DNA of 64,000 nt, taken from NCBI RefSeq assembly GCF_022869825.1, contig NZ_CP094971.1:2331001-2395000 (forward strand). The letters run 5' to 3'. Made by a program: the position numbers and the translations under genes. This DNA is from Clostridium sp. BJN0001 (lineage in GTDB: Bacteria; Bacillota; Clostridia; Clostridiales; Clostridiaceae). Under the pieces are notes generated by a model that was not told the origin of the DNA, searched no databases, and saw only the letters and a list, made by a program, of their open reading frames with translations. Below, in pieces: positions 37,856 to 46,439 of this stretch. Position 1 is the first letter of the stretch. Each line of letters starts with the position of its first letter.

Positions 37856-38006
37856 TTATTATTCCTCCTTTGATTTTCATTATACCTATCCGTTTTTAGG
37901 ATACAATCATCAAGTATTAAAAGTTTATATAGATAAACATCAATAATCTACAGAATGTTGCTTATCTATATAATGTGTACTAAAATACTAAAAAGGAGGC
38001 ATGTAT

Positions 38007-38569
38007 ATGAATCAAAATGACTTACGTGTTATAAAGACCAGAAAAAATATTGAAATATCATTTATATATTTACTAAGTAAAAAAGATTTCTGTAAAATTA
38101 CAGTACAAGATATATTAGATAAAGCACTAATTAACCGTTCAACATTCTACAAACATTATAATGATAAATATAGGTTAGCTGAACTTCTTTGCAAAGAAGT
38201 GTTAGATTTATTAAAAACAGGTGTAAAAAACGGTTTGACTGTAACAAACCTGAAGATATGATTCTAATAATAAAGAATTTATATCAAATACTACTTACTA
38301 AAAAAGAACAGATATTAGCTCTTTTTACTATAGATACAAGTACTATTCATTTATATGATGATATGTATAATTTTTTAAAGAAAAGTTTTTATAAACAATA
38401 TGAAATAAAGGAGCAAAATTTTCCTGACGTTTTAAAATATTTATCAGAAGTTTATGCATCAATTGTTATGACTTCAATTAAATGGTGTTTACAGAATAAT
38501 GGATACGAAGAATTGGCTAAGCATCCTCAGATTTTTTTTAAATTAGCTAAGGTGTTTGATTTGCCATAA
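38007..38569 (+). pseudogene. TetR-family regulator with a frameshift
   Basis: The N-terminal HTH (FCKITVQDILDKALINRSTFYKHYNDKYRLAEL) is in one frame up to the A-run at about 38226-38231. The C-terminal ligand domain (KPEDMILIIKNLYQILLTKK onward) continues in another frame to 38569. Adding one A to the run restores a protein of about 187 residues. AGGAGG lies 7 nt before the ATG at 38007. It is divergent from the HXXEE gene, a common regulator-target arrangement. The 3' end overlaps the converging MFS gene by 43 nt. A sequencing error in the homopolymer cannot be excluded. Confidence 0.8.
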
Positions 38570-39804
38570 TTTTTTGTCATTGAGACAGCTTTAAAGAATA
38601 TCACAAGTCCAACACAAAACAGAATCGCGATCATTCCGACACCTATACTTATGTTGCCTGTAATCTGCGATACCACACTGACAATTGTTGTTCCTATAAA
38701 TGATGCACCCTTACCACATATATCCATAAGTCCGAAATACTTACCTGAATGTTCCTCTGGAATAATCTTAATAAAATATGATCTTGAAAGAGCCTGAATA
38801 CCGCCCTGAAACATTCCTACAAGTATTGCAAGAATCCAGAACTGAAACTGTGTCTCTAAGAAGATTGCAAATATTGCTATGCCAAGATATGCTAAGATGC
38901 ACACGGCAATTAACTTCTCTGTACTGACTCTGTATGACAGATTACCGAATATAATTGCACATGGAAAGGCAACAATCTGAGTTACCAGCAACGCAAGAAG
39001 AAGTCCCGTACTATTAAGCCCTAGCGCTGAACCATACGCTGTCGCCATATCTATTATTGTATAAACGCCATCTATGTAAAAGAAAAATGCAAGTAGAAAC
39101 ATGAACGCATGCTTTTCCTTTCTTATATTCTTAAATGTATTGCCAAGTCTTTTAAAACTCTGTGTTATTGCATGTGGCTGTTTTTCTATATAATGTCTCT
39201 GTTCATATCTCTTAAGCAGCGGCACTGACATTCCAAGCCACCAAAGTGCTACTATAACAAATGCTATTCCCATGGCAACTTCCATGCTGATTCCAAGCTT
39301 ACTTGAACCCAGTACAATCACAAGGCATGCTACAAATGGCACGCAACTTCCTATATATCCCCATGCAAACCCATTCGATGACACATAATCCATCCGCTTT
39401 TGATCTGTAACATCAATGAGCATTGAATCATAGAATATCAGACTTAAAGAAAAGCCTATTTTAGCCACTATAAATACTACCAAAAATACCATCCACTGAA
39501 CCATAAGCCCAAGCAACAAGCATCCTATAGTTCCAAGAAGTATTGATCCCATAAATAACGGTTTTTTAAGCCCTTTAGTATCGGCAATTGTTCCACAGAT
39601 TGGTCCAAAGACTGCAACTATTATTGTACATATTGAAGCTGCATATCCCCAATACGCAAGATAATCCACATCTGAAAGTCCTGCATTACTCGCAAGATAA
39701 TTAAAATATATAGGAATTATTGTTGATACAAGCAATGTAAATGCTGAATTTCCAACATCGTACATTATCCATCTTTTTTCTTCTCCATTAAGCCTCATCT
39801 TCAT
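38527..39804 (-). CDS. UMF1-type major facilitator transporter
   Basis: A 425-residue MFS protein of the UMF1/Atg22-like group with about 12 helices, starting MKMRLNGEEKRWIMYDVGNSAFTLL and including FGPICGTIADTKGLKKP and GGIQALSRSYFIKIIPEEHS. AAAGGTGAT lies 6 nt before the ATG at 39804, which is preferred over earlier in-frame codons. The DNA is visibly richer in G/C than its neighbours, as is the adjoining phospholipase fragment, suggesting joint transfer from a less AT-rich bacterium. Substrate unknown. Confidence 0.88.
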   Translation of the reverse strand: MKMRLNGEEKRWIMYDVGNSAFTLLVSTIIPIYFNYLASNAGLSDVDYLAYWGYAASICTIIVAVFGPICGTIADTKGLKKPLFMGSILLGTIGCLLLGLMVQWMVFLVVFIVAKIGFSLSLIFYDSMLIDVTDQKRMDYVSSNGFAWGYIGSCVPFVACLVIVLGSSKLGISMEVAMGIAFVIVALWWLGMSVPLLKRYEQRHYIEKQPHAITQSFKRLGNTFKNIRKEKHAFMFLLAFFFYIDGVYTIIDMATAYGSALGLNSTGLLLALLVTQIVAFPCAIIFGNLSYRVSTEKLIAVCILAYLGIAIFAIFLETQFQFWILAILVGMFQGGIQALSRSYFIKIIPEEHSGKYFGLMDICGKGASFIGTTIVSVVSQITGNISIGVGMIAILFCVGLVIFFKAVSMTKNYGKSNTLANLKKI

Positions 39805-39811
39805 GATTAAA

Positions 39812-40015
39812 TCACCTTTCTCTTCTTTCGTGTATATCATACCCCTGCTTGTTAACCGTGCATGACCACAGTGGTTTATAATAAAATAATATATCTGGTC
39901 CATGAAGTCCTATATCATAAAGCTGTTTGTAACTATTAATTGTAGTCTTAATTTCATCTGGAAGCTTACCTAGTACTTTCTGTCCTAACCTATAGTGTGC
40001 ATAAGTCGATGGCAT
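39812..40015 (-). pseudogene. N-terminal fragment of zinc-dependent phospholipase C-like protein
   Basis: A 67-residue open frame starting MPSTYAHYRLGQKVLGKLPD and including DIGLHGPDILFYYKPL, the usual start of a family of about 300 residues annotated as zinc-dependent phospholipase C. After GYDIHER it meets a TGA that lies inside the MFS ribosome binding site. The rest of the gene was probably deleted, joining it to the MFS gene. GGAGAG precedes the ATG. Confidence 0.7.
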
Positions 40016-40220
40016 TACTATCTCTCCAATCTTATAATGTTCCTGTTTTTCTGTATAAGAGTAATTATAGATGAATTATATAAAATCTAAATAAAAGATG
40101 TGTTAATAGAATGTAAAATATGAAGTCAATCCGCTGCGAGTGGGTTGAAATGTGTGGTGATAGTATAATATTGTAGACTTATTAAAATATAAATAAAAGA
40201 AAGATGTGTTTACAATGGCA

Positions 40221-40257
40221 AAAGAAAAAGCCCTAAGAGTTTTATCTCTCAAGGCTA
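40221..40257 (-). terminator. Terminator of the AraC-phosphotransferase gene
   Basis: On the minus strand AGCCTTGAGAG and CTCTTAGGGCT form an 11-bp stem (9 pairs) followed by CTTTTTCTTTT. It lies 20 nt after the stop codon. Confidence 0.78.
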
Positions 40258-40276
40258 CTATTCATTCTTTCATTCC

Positions 40277-41581
40277 TCAAAATACATCTAAACGCTTAAT
40301 ATTTTTATACAACCATAATGTCATATCTTTATTGATACTCTTTAATTCTTCAAATTTATCTAATTCACTAAAATATGCATAACATATCATTTGATTTGAT
40401 AATACAACATAAGGTAAAGCTTTCTTTTCTTCTATAGTAAGATTGCAAACATTATCATATCCTAATATTATATTTTCATAAATATCAAACCATTTTTCAA
40501 CATTCTTTCCCTCATTAAAGATTTCAGATAAAATTGAAGTTGCTGCATAACATGGATCATAAATTCTAATATTTTTTTCAGATAATTCAAAATCAATAAA
40601 TCCAGCTATCTTTTCATCATTAACAATTATGTTCCTTAGATTTGGATCACGATGAATTATCTGCTTTGGCAGCTTAGGATATATTTGCCCAAAAATAGTT
40701 TTATACTCATCATAAAATTTATATGGTATCTCTGAACTATTCTTAATTATAGGTATTGCCCATTCACTTACATTGTTATATATATTTGGAGAATTAAACG
40801 CTATTTTATTCTCATAATTTTTTATAACCTTATGCAACTGTGCTATTATTTCACCAATATATCTTGCTTTTTCTTTATACTGTTCATCATTAAAAATTTC
40901 CTTACTATTCATCATTGTGCCTTGCACAGGTTTCATCAAACAAAAATACAATTCATCTTCTATATAATAATCTGAATCATATTTGGTTTTTATTGGTAAT
41001 GATGCTAATAAACCTGCTTCAACTAATAATCTTGAAACATTAATATGCTGCCTTAATCTTTCAATATTTGTTCCTGCCTTTATAATAAATCTCTTATTTA
41101 TCTTCCAACAATTTGTTGCTCTTTCCTCATTTGAATAATATATATCTTCAATTATAACTGGTAAATCTATATTCCACTTTTCTAAAATAGATTTTAACTT
41201 TTTATGTGTTATCATAATGTGTTCCTCCTGCTTAAGATTCATTTTATATGGTTTTTTAGGTTTATGGAGATTTAAATATGTTGTTGGAGAACACCCAAAT
41301 TCTTTTTTAAAAGCTTTATAAAATCCAGAATGAGTTTCAAAACCATATTCTGATTCTACTATTAACATTGGTCTTCCAATTCCTATTTCATAAATTAGAT
41401 TCAATAGTTTTCTTTTCTGTATATATTGCATAACAGGAACTCCAACCACACTTTGAAAAATACGATAATAATAAAATACAGAAAAAGCTGCTCTTTTAGC
41501 TAACACCTCTGCATTTAAATTTTCTTTTAAGTTTTGTTCAATATAATCAATACTTTCTTGAATAATATCTATATTCTCCAT
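40277..41581 (-). CDS. AraC-type HTH fused to APH-like phosphotransferase
   Basis: A 434-residue fusion. Residues 1-110 form an AraC DNA-binding domain with both helix-turn-helices (LNAEVLAKRAAFSVFYYYRIF, and ESEYGFETHSGFYKAFKKEFGCSP). Residues 125-434 are a protein-kinase-like phosphotransferase with KRFIIKAGTNIERLRQH as the N-lobe lysine region, catalytic loop IIHRDPNLRNIIV (D and N) and IDFE in place of DFG. APH and choline/CHK-type kinases share this. A one-polypeptide link suggests a regulator that senses or modifies its own small-molecule ligand, such as an aminoglycoside or sugar. That is an inference. Confidence 0.85.
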   Translation of the reverse strand: MENIDIIQESIDYIEQNLKENLNAEVLAKRAAFSVFYYYRIFQSVVGVPVMQYIQKRKLLNLIYEIGIGRPMLIVESEYGFETHSGFYKAFKKEFGCSPTTYLNLHKPKKPYKMNLKQEEHIMITHKKLKSILEKWNIDLPVIIEDIYYSNEERATNCWKINKRFIIKAGTNIERLRQHINVSRLLVEAGLLASLPIKTKYDSDYYIEDELYFCLMKPVQGTMMNSKEIFNDEQYKEKARYIGEIIAQLHKVIKNYENKIAFNSPNIYNNVSEWAIPIIKNSSEIPYKFYDEYKTIFGQIYPKLPKQIIHRDPNLRNIIVNDEKIAGFIDFELSEKNIRIYDPCYAATSILSEIFNEGKNVEKWFDIYENIILGYDNVCNLTIEEKKALPYVVLSNQMICYAYFSELDKFEELKSINKDMTLWLYKNIKRLDVF

Positions 41582-41943
41582 TTTAATCCCCTCGTATCTA
41601 AGCCGACTACAACACTAAATATATAATAACACATTGGACTTCTTTGAACATTTCCTATTTTGCTATTTCAAGGAGGTATATTCTTAATATCACTATTAAC
41701 ATTAATAGTTTTACTTATAGAAAAAAGCTCCATACTATAGAATAGCATTTTATATGATGTTAAAAAATTTAAATATCTTCAAAATAAATAAAGAGCAAGC
41801 ATTATTTGCATGACTAAATTTTAGTCAAAGTATTTAATGCTTGCCTTTTTTAGTATATTATTATTTTATATTATTCTTAGAAAGGAAAAAAGCAGAGCAA
41901 CACCACCGACCAAAGTTTTGTTGCTCTGCTAACCATAAATTCT

Positions 41944-42477
41944 ATGATAACTAATATTTATGATACAAAAATCATATCTAATTTAGATTCAAAAATCAAG
42001 TCATTAACGCAAAAATCCTATGATAAATTTATTAAAGACATAGATTTTCACAAACTTACTTGTTCCTGCGGAAGGTCCGGGCAGCTTGTAAAGCATGGTT
42101 ATTACAAGAGAACTGTTAAAAACAGTGATGGCAAGATATCTATAACAATTCTTAGAGCAAAGTGTACATGTTGCAATAAAACTCATGCTATATTTCCAGA
42201 GTGTATTGTACCTTATTCTCAAATTCTTTTATGTGATCATATTTCAATTATTAATGCTTATAATTCCAAAGCTTCTTTTGAACCCATTATGATAGCTAAT
42301 GAATTTATCGATGAAAGCAATATTTTTTATATAATAAAACAATATCTAGAGCATTGGAAGGAACGTATTACTTCATTTAAAATTTCATTAGATTTAAGTA
42401 TTTCAAAGCAATGTTTAAAAAACTTTAAAAGACAATTTATGCAAATTAAATGCATCAATAATATTTTATTTTCGTAA
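41944..42477 (+). CDS. DUF6431 protein with zinc-finger-like Cys motifs
   Basis: A 177-residue protein with C-x-C near residue 40 (LTCSCGRSGQLVKHGYYKR) and C-x-C-x-x-C further on (AKCTCCNKTHAIFPECIVPY), like the N-terminal zinc ribbon of many transposase accessory proteins. It belongs to the DUF6431 group found with DDE/AAA elements. It is likely a target- or DNA-binding helper. No good ribosome binding site lies before the ATG; the upstream hairpin at 41889-41930 (AGCAGAGCAACA arms) may control it. Confidence 0.8.
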   Translation: MITNIYDTKIISNLDSKIKSLTQKSYDKFIKDIDFHKLTCSCGRSGQLVKHGYYKRTVKNSDGKISITILRAKCTCCNKTHAIFPECIVPYSQILLCDHISIINAYNSKASFEPIMIANEFIDESNIFYIIKQYLEHWKERITSFKISLDLSISKQCLKNFKRQFMQIKCINNILFS

Positions 42478-42558
42478 AACCACATAACTTAGTTTTACTG
42501 TTAATTTATGTAGATATAAGCTTATATTGTAATAAAACAAAGGAGGCTTTTTCAAAAT

Positions 42559-43803
42559 ATGGACGAAAAAACTAGAAAAGAAATAGCACTTTTCAGGTAC
42601 GGAATCTTGGCTCCTCTGATAAGTGGTACTTATGATGAAAATAAAAGTGTTAAACAATTTTTCCGAGATGCCGCAGGCAAAGTATATCAGACTCCAGATG
42701 GTGAAGATACTAAGGTAGCTGCTGCTACTCTTGAACGTTGGTATTACAATTACAAGAATAAGGGCTTTGAGGCACTCATACCTGTAAAACGATGCGACAC
42801 TGGAAGAACACGTAAATTAGATTCTGATATTACAGAACAGATTAAATATTTAAAACAAGAATATCCAAGAATCCCAGCAACACTTATCTATCAAAAGCTT
42901 ATTAACAATGGAACTATTGTTAAAGGAGATATTTCACTTTCAACAATTAATAGGTATGTTAATGTTCTTAAGCTTGAGAATAAATATTCTAAAAATAAAG
43001 ATATGAAAAGATATGAGCGTGCTCATATAAATGAAGTATGGTGTGGTGACAGCAGCGTTGGACCTTATTTGAAGGTAGATGGTAAAAAGAAACGCGTTTA
43101 CATAATAGCACTTATTGATGATGCTTCAAGATACATAACAGGAATAGATGTATTTTTTAATGATAATTTTGTAAATCTTATGTCTGTTTTAAAATCTGCT
43201 GTTACACGATTCGGGAAACCTAAAATCTTAAACTTTGATAATGGTGCTTCATATAAGAACAAGCAAATGGAACTTTTAGCAGCTAGAATAGGTACAACTA
43301 TTAGTTATTGTGCACCCTATACCCCACAATCAAAAGCTAAAATTGAAAGGTGGTTTCGTACATTAAAAGATCAATGGATGTCCCAGCTTAATATGAATGA
43401 TTTTAATAATTTAGATGAACTTAGGATAAGCCTTATTTCATATGTTAATAGCTATAATCAGCATATACATTCTTCTCTAGATGGACTATCTCCACAGGAC
43501 AGGTTTTTCAAGGAATCTCACATGATTAAAAGGCTTACAGATGAACAAATTGAAACTTCCTTTTTACTTGAATATGAAAGAAGAGTATCAGCCGATAACG
43601 TAGTTATGATAGATGAAACAGAATATGAAGTTGATTATAGATACTCAAAACAAAGAATAACCCTAAGATATTCACCTGATTTAAGCAAAATTTATGTAGT
43701 TGATAAAAACACTTCTGAACTTACAGAAATAAAGCTTTTAAATAAGCATGATAATTCTGTTATAAAAAGGGAAAAAATAAAACTTACTGGAGGTCAAGAA
43801 TAA
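42559..43803 (+). CDS. DDE integrase-core transposase
   Basis: A 414-residue transposase. The N-terminal HTH segments (TLERWYYNYKNKGFEALIPV) precede an rve catalytic core with D in NEVWCGDSSVGPY, D in ILNFDNGASYKNK and E in AKIERWFRTLKDQW. A C-terminal beta-barrel (EYEVDYRYSKQRITLRYSPD) resembles the Mu-C/TniA type. AAAGGAGG lies before the ATG. The stop overlaps the ATPase start (TAATG), implying coupled synthesis, as with the TniA/TniB pairs of Tn5053-like elements. Confidence 0.9.
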   Translation: MDEKTRKEIALFRYGILAPLISGTYDENKSVKQFFRDAAGKVYQTPDGEDTKVAAATLERWYYNYKNKGFEALIPVKRCDTGRTRKLDSDITEQIKYLKQEYPRIPATLIYQKLINNGTIVKGDISLSTINRYVNVLKLENKYSKNKDMKRYERAHINEVWCGDSSVGPYLKVDGKKKRVYIIALIDDASRYITGIDVFFNDNFVNLMSVLKSAVTRFGKPKILNFDNGASYKNKQMELLAARIGTTISYCAPYTPQSKAKIERWFRTLKDQWMSQLNMNDFNNLDELRISLISYVNSYNQHIHSSLDGLSPQDRFFKESHMIKRLTDEQIETSFLLEYERRVSADNVVMIDETEYEVDYRYSKQRITLRYSPDLSKIYVVDKNTSELTEIKLLNKHDNSVIKREKIKLTGGQE

Positions 43804-44606
43804 TGGATTATATAAGTAGATATGGAATGGATTTTAATCCGTTTATAAAAAATTCTAAGGAAATAGTAGTAGAAACTTCTGACTATAAAGAAGTTATTTG
43901 TAGACTTAATTATTTACTTAATAATAAAGGTTTCGGAATCCTGACCGGAGGTCCAGGGCGAGGTAAAACTACAATAATAAGAAACTGGTCTAATAGCCTT
44001 AATTCATCACTTTATAAAGTTATTTATAGTTCCCTTTCTACACTTACTGTTGCAGAATTTTATAAAAATATGGCTGCCCAGCTTGGACTAGAGCCAAGGT
44101 GCAGAAAAATTGATAATTTCAAAATTATCCAAAATGAAATAACTAGATATTCAGTTGAAAAACGTATAACTCCTGTAATAATTATTGATGAAGCTAATTA
44201 TGTAAGTAATGGAATACTTAATGATTTAAAAATGCTTTTTAATTTTGACATGGATTCAAGAGATCGTGCAATAGTACTTCTTGTGGGGCTTCCTCAGTTA
44301 AATAATACCATGAGGCTAGTTGCTAATGAGCCTTTAAGACAACGTATAACAATGAATTATAATTTAGATAATCTCACAAAATCAGAAACTAAAGACTATA
44401 TATTAGCAAAGCTTACTGGTGCTAAATGTAATACTGATATTTTTGATGATACCGCTCTTGAAGCAATTGCTAACGCTTCGAACGGAGTTCCTAGAATTGT
44501 TAATAAAATCTGTGATTCTAGCCTTATGATAGGCAATACAAAAAATATGAATACAATTGATAGTGACATAATAATGCTTGCTGTTAATGAAACTGAACTT
44601 GGATAA
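43803..44606 (+). CDS. AAA ATPase, ExeA/TniB-like transposition helper
   Basis: A 267-residue ATPase with Walker A GGPGRGKTT (near residue 50), Walker B VIIIDEANYVS, sensor LLVGLPQLNNTMRL and an arginine-finger region EPLRQRITMNYNL. These follow the ExeA/TniB/MuB pattern. It probably selects the target and activates the DDE partner whose gene it overlaps. Copy 2 differs at one visible residue (R here, M there, in LEPxCRKI). Confidence 0.88.
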   Translation: MDYISRYGMDFNPFIKNSKEIVVETSDYKEVICRLNYLLNNKGFGILTGGPGRGKTTIIRNWSNSLNSSLYKVIYSSLSTLTVAEFYKNMAAQLGLEPRCRKIDNFKIIQNEITRYSVEKRITPVIIIDEANYVSNGILNDLKMLFNFDMDSRDRAIVLLVGLPQLNNTMRLVANEPLRQRITMNYNLDNLTKSETKDYILAKLTGAKCNTDIFDDTALEAIANASNGVPRIVNKICDSSLMIGNTKNMNTIDSDIIMLAVNETELG

Positions 44607-44610
44607 AAGT

Positions 44611-44650
44611 AAAATCTGCAAATATCAATAAGGTATTTGTGGATTTTTTT
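44611..44650 (+). terminator. Terminator at the 3' end of the transposon genes
   Basis: AAATCTGCAAATA and TATTTGTGGATTT form a 13-bp stem (11 pairs) followed by seven T residues. The same structure exists in copy 2. Confidence 0.75.
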
Positions 44651-44784
44651 GTAATATTCAGAATATTTATCATCATAAACCGTAACGAAGTAGCCTCATT
44701 TTCATTGAAGATTTTGAAGAATATATTCATTTTTAGCATCAAATAAAGTTATGATATTAGCATCAAATAATTTGACGTTCAATA

Positions 44785-44884
44785 CTTTGTTCTCCATTGG
44801 GTTTTTGGTTTTGTTCAGGGTTTATGGGAGATGTGCTGGGTTTCGGGGAGAAACGGGGGAATTGTTATTTAGTTACATTTGTTG
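44785..44884 (+). repeat. 100-bp direct repeat, unit A
   Basis: This segment is nearly identical to 45650-45749, with the same length and a few substitutions. It starts exactly where transposon copy 1 ends, so the transposon landed at its edge. It contains one 17-bp TGTTCAGGGTTTATGGG motif. Confidence 0.85.
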
Positions 44885-45693
44885 TACTCCCCCCATAAAC
44901 CCTGAACACTTTCACCCCCTCCAATCTCCCACCATTCCTACATTTCAATTTTTATACCCATAAACCTTGAACACTATTTTTGACCAAAAATGATGGTATC
45001 AAATACCACTTATGCGTTCAAGGTTTAGTGTAATTTCCCTTAAACCTTGAACATTTTGCCCCTTTTAAATTTCCAATTTATTTCCCATAGAAATTCTTCA
45101 TATTTCCCTGTTTTCATCCTGTTATCAAATCACCTCTAAAGCATGTATTTATCTAGGTTTACAGTCTTTTTATTTTTCCTTCATTTCTTGCAATAATTCC
45201 CCTTTCAGGTCGGATAGCGAAGCATCAATAATTCAAGGTTTATGAGGTTTTGTTCAAGGTTTAGTGTCATAAGAGCTTCTTCATATATTCCTTGTATTTA
45301 TCCTTGTATCTCTCATTATTACTGGTCTTAGTCCTGTTTTCTTCTTCATTTATCCCCATAAAGTTTGAACAGATAAGTAGTATCTGATACTTCTTATCTG
45401 TTTAAGATTTAGTGTCTTTTCCATTAAAGATTGAACAGAACTTTTTCATTATTATAATAGGACTAACTAGCTATCGCTCCGAATGGCTTTATTCCTAGGT
45501 TCCTGGCATTTCTATTGATTGAGTATTTCCTATTATTTTCTTATCTATTTGCTACTTCGAAGCATGAAAAAAGAGCTAGGGATTTTCTCATTAGCTCTCT
45601 ATTTTGCTTGGTTTATTCTGTTTTTGCTTCTCCCTTTTGGGTTTCCAGGCTTTATTCTCCATTGGGTTTTTGGTTTTGTTCAGGGTTTATGGG
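44812..45693. repeat. Array of eleven ~17-bp TGTTCAAGGTTTATGGG-like motifs
   Basis: Forward copies lie at 44812, 45016, 45232, 45251, 45399 and 45677; reverse copies at 44892, 44957, 45038, 45355 and 45421. The core is TTCAAGGTTTA with G/A variants, followed by TGGG or GTG. Some pairs can form hairpins, notably 45355-45414. No credible gene covers the area: short open frames at 45515-45822 overlap each other and have no ribosome binding sites. The pattern resembles protein-binding iterons or a family of palindromic extragenic elements. The function is unknown. Confidence 0.8.
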
Positions 45694-45749
45694 GTTTGGG
45701 CTGGTTTTCGGGGAGAAACGGGGGAATTGTTATTTAATTACATTTGTTG
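45650..45749 (+). repeat. 100-bp direct repeat, unit B
   Basis: Partner of 44785-44884; differences cluster after TTTATGGG and near the end. After the repeat, 45750-46056 is gene-free. It contains a small GAAA-loop hairpin (GACAACCGAAAGGTTGT, about 45912) and GTGTTATTG/CAATAACAC arms near 45971-46020. I cannot name either structure. Confidence 0.85.
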
Positions 45750-46056
45750 GGACAAAAGGACGCACGTCTCCACATGGCTCGAGAGGACTTTTATAATGTC
45801 AACTCAACCTACTTTCGTTTAGGTAACATATTATAATAACTTCGACCGAGTTTCACCCTTATTTTTACCATATTATGTTAAAAATCATACAACTTCCTAA
45901 GACATATCGTTGACAACCGAAAGGTTGTGGGGATAGGTGGAATATTAAGTAATAATTTCATTGAAAGCTGTGTTATTGTCAATGCAGCAAATTATTGAAC
46001 GGTTATGTAGCAATAACACACCTCCATTATCTTTTCTTAATATGACTAAACTGTAT

Positions 46057-46389
46057 CTAGTGCGTATAATCTATAATAGTTACACTATCGCCTAGTTTTT
46101 TAATAATTGCTTCTTTCATTTCCTTAGCGTGTGGACAGGCAAAACCAATGGGATTCCCTTTCGTAATACAAGAGCACAAAACTATTGTATCAGCACCTCT
46201 TTTAACCATTTCTGCAGCTCTTGTTACTGCTTTTTTGCCAGGGCATCCTCCGCAAGTATTAAACCCTATAATCTCAATATCTCCTTCTACTCCTTCGAAT
46301 GCACACTTTTTTTCTTTAATGACTTTAAAATCTGTTGTTCCAGGACACATATCCTCTGTTTGCATACATCTAATTAATCCAACCTCCAT
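46057..46389 (-). CDS. CGGC domain protein
   Basis: A 110-residue protein of the CGGC family, named for the motif IGFNTCGGCPGKKAV near residue 43, with further Cys in IRCMQTEDMCPG and VLCSCITKG and FACPHA. The Cys set suggests metal or Fe-S binding. The family is frequent in anaerobes and of unknown function. It follows the first Crp/Fnr regulator by 50 nt on the same strand and could be cotranscribed with it. A GGAGG site is present. Confidence 0.88.
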   Translation of the reverse strand: MEVGLIRCMQTEDMCPGTTDFKVIKEKKCAFEGVEGDIEIIGFNTCGGCPGKKAVTRAAEMVKRGADTIVLCSCITKGNPIGFACPHAKEMKEAIIKKLGDSVTIIDYTH

Positions 46390-46439
46390 AAAAAATTCCT
46401 CCTTAATATAATCTTTTAAAAAATAGTAACTAATTTATT

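Larger units (their letters stand above)
41736..44784 (+). mobile_element. DUF6431/DDE/AAA transposon, copy 1 (3,049 bp)
   Basis: Copy 1 of a transposon that recurs inverted at 58770-61818 with the same length. The ends are imperfect inverted repeats (TATxGAA...TTATxTGATGxTAA). The right end holds two direct copies of TTAGCATCAAATAA (44733-44746, 44757-44770) and the left end an inverted near-copy (41750-41763), looking like multiple transposase sites. Contents: DUF6431 protein, DDE transposase, ATPase, plus internal hairpins at 41793-41850, 41889-41930 and 44611-44650. No target duplication is visible at its edges. Confidence 0.85.

Noticed and set aside
44751..44963. 70-residue open frame after transposon copy 1
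   Set aside because: It overlaps the transposon end and the repeat unit, with no start signal.
44812..45693. CRISPR array
   Set aside because: The repeats alternate in orientation and vary in spacing from a few to over 200 bp, and no cas gene is near.
45515..45822. Three overlapping open frames of 72-93 codons
   Set aside because: They lie in the repeat region in three different frames, lack ribosome binding sites and have low-complexity hydrophobic sequence.
45740..46020. Possible group II intron or structured RNA
   Set aside because: Some motifs (GAAA-loop hairpin, CGAGCCATGTGG-like string) caught the eye, but no domain V, intron ends or reverse transcriptase is present.
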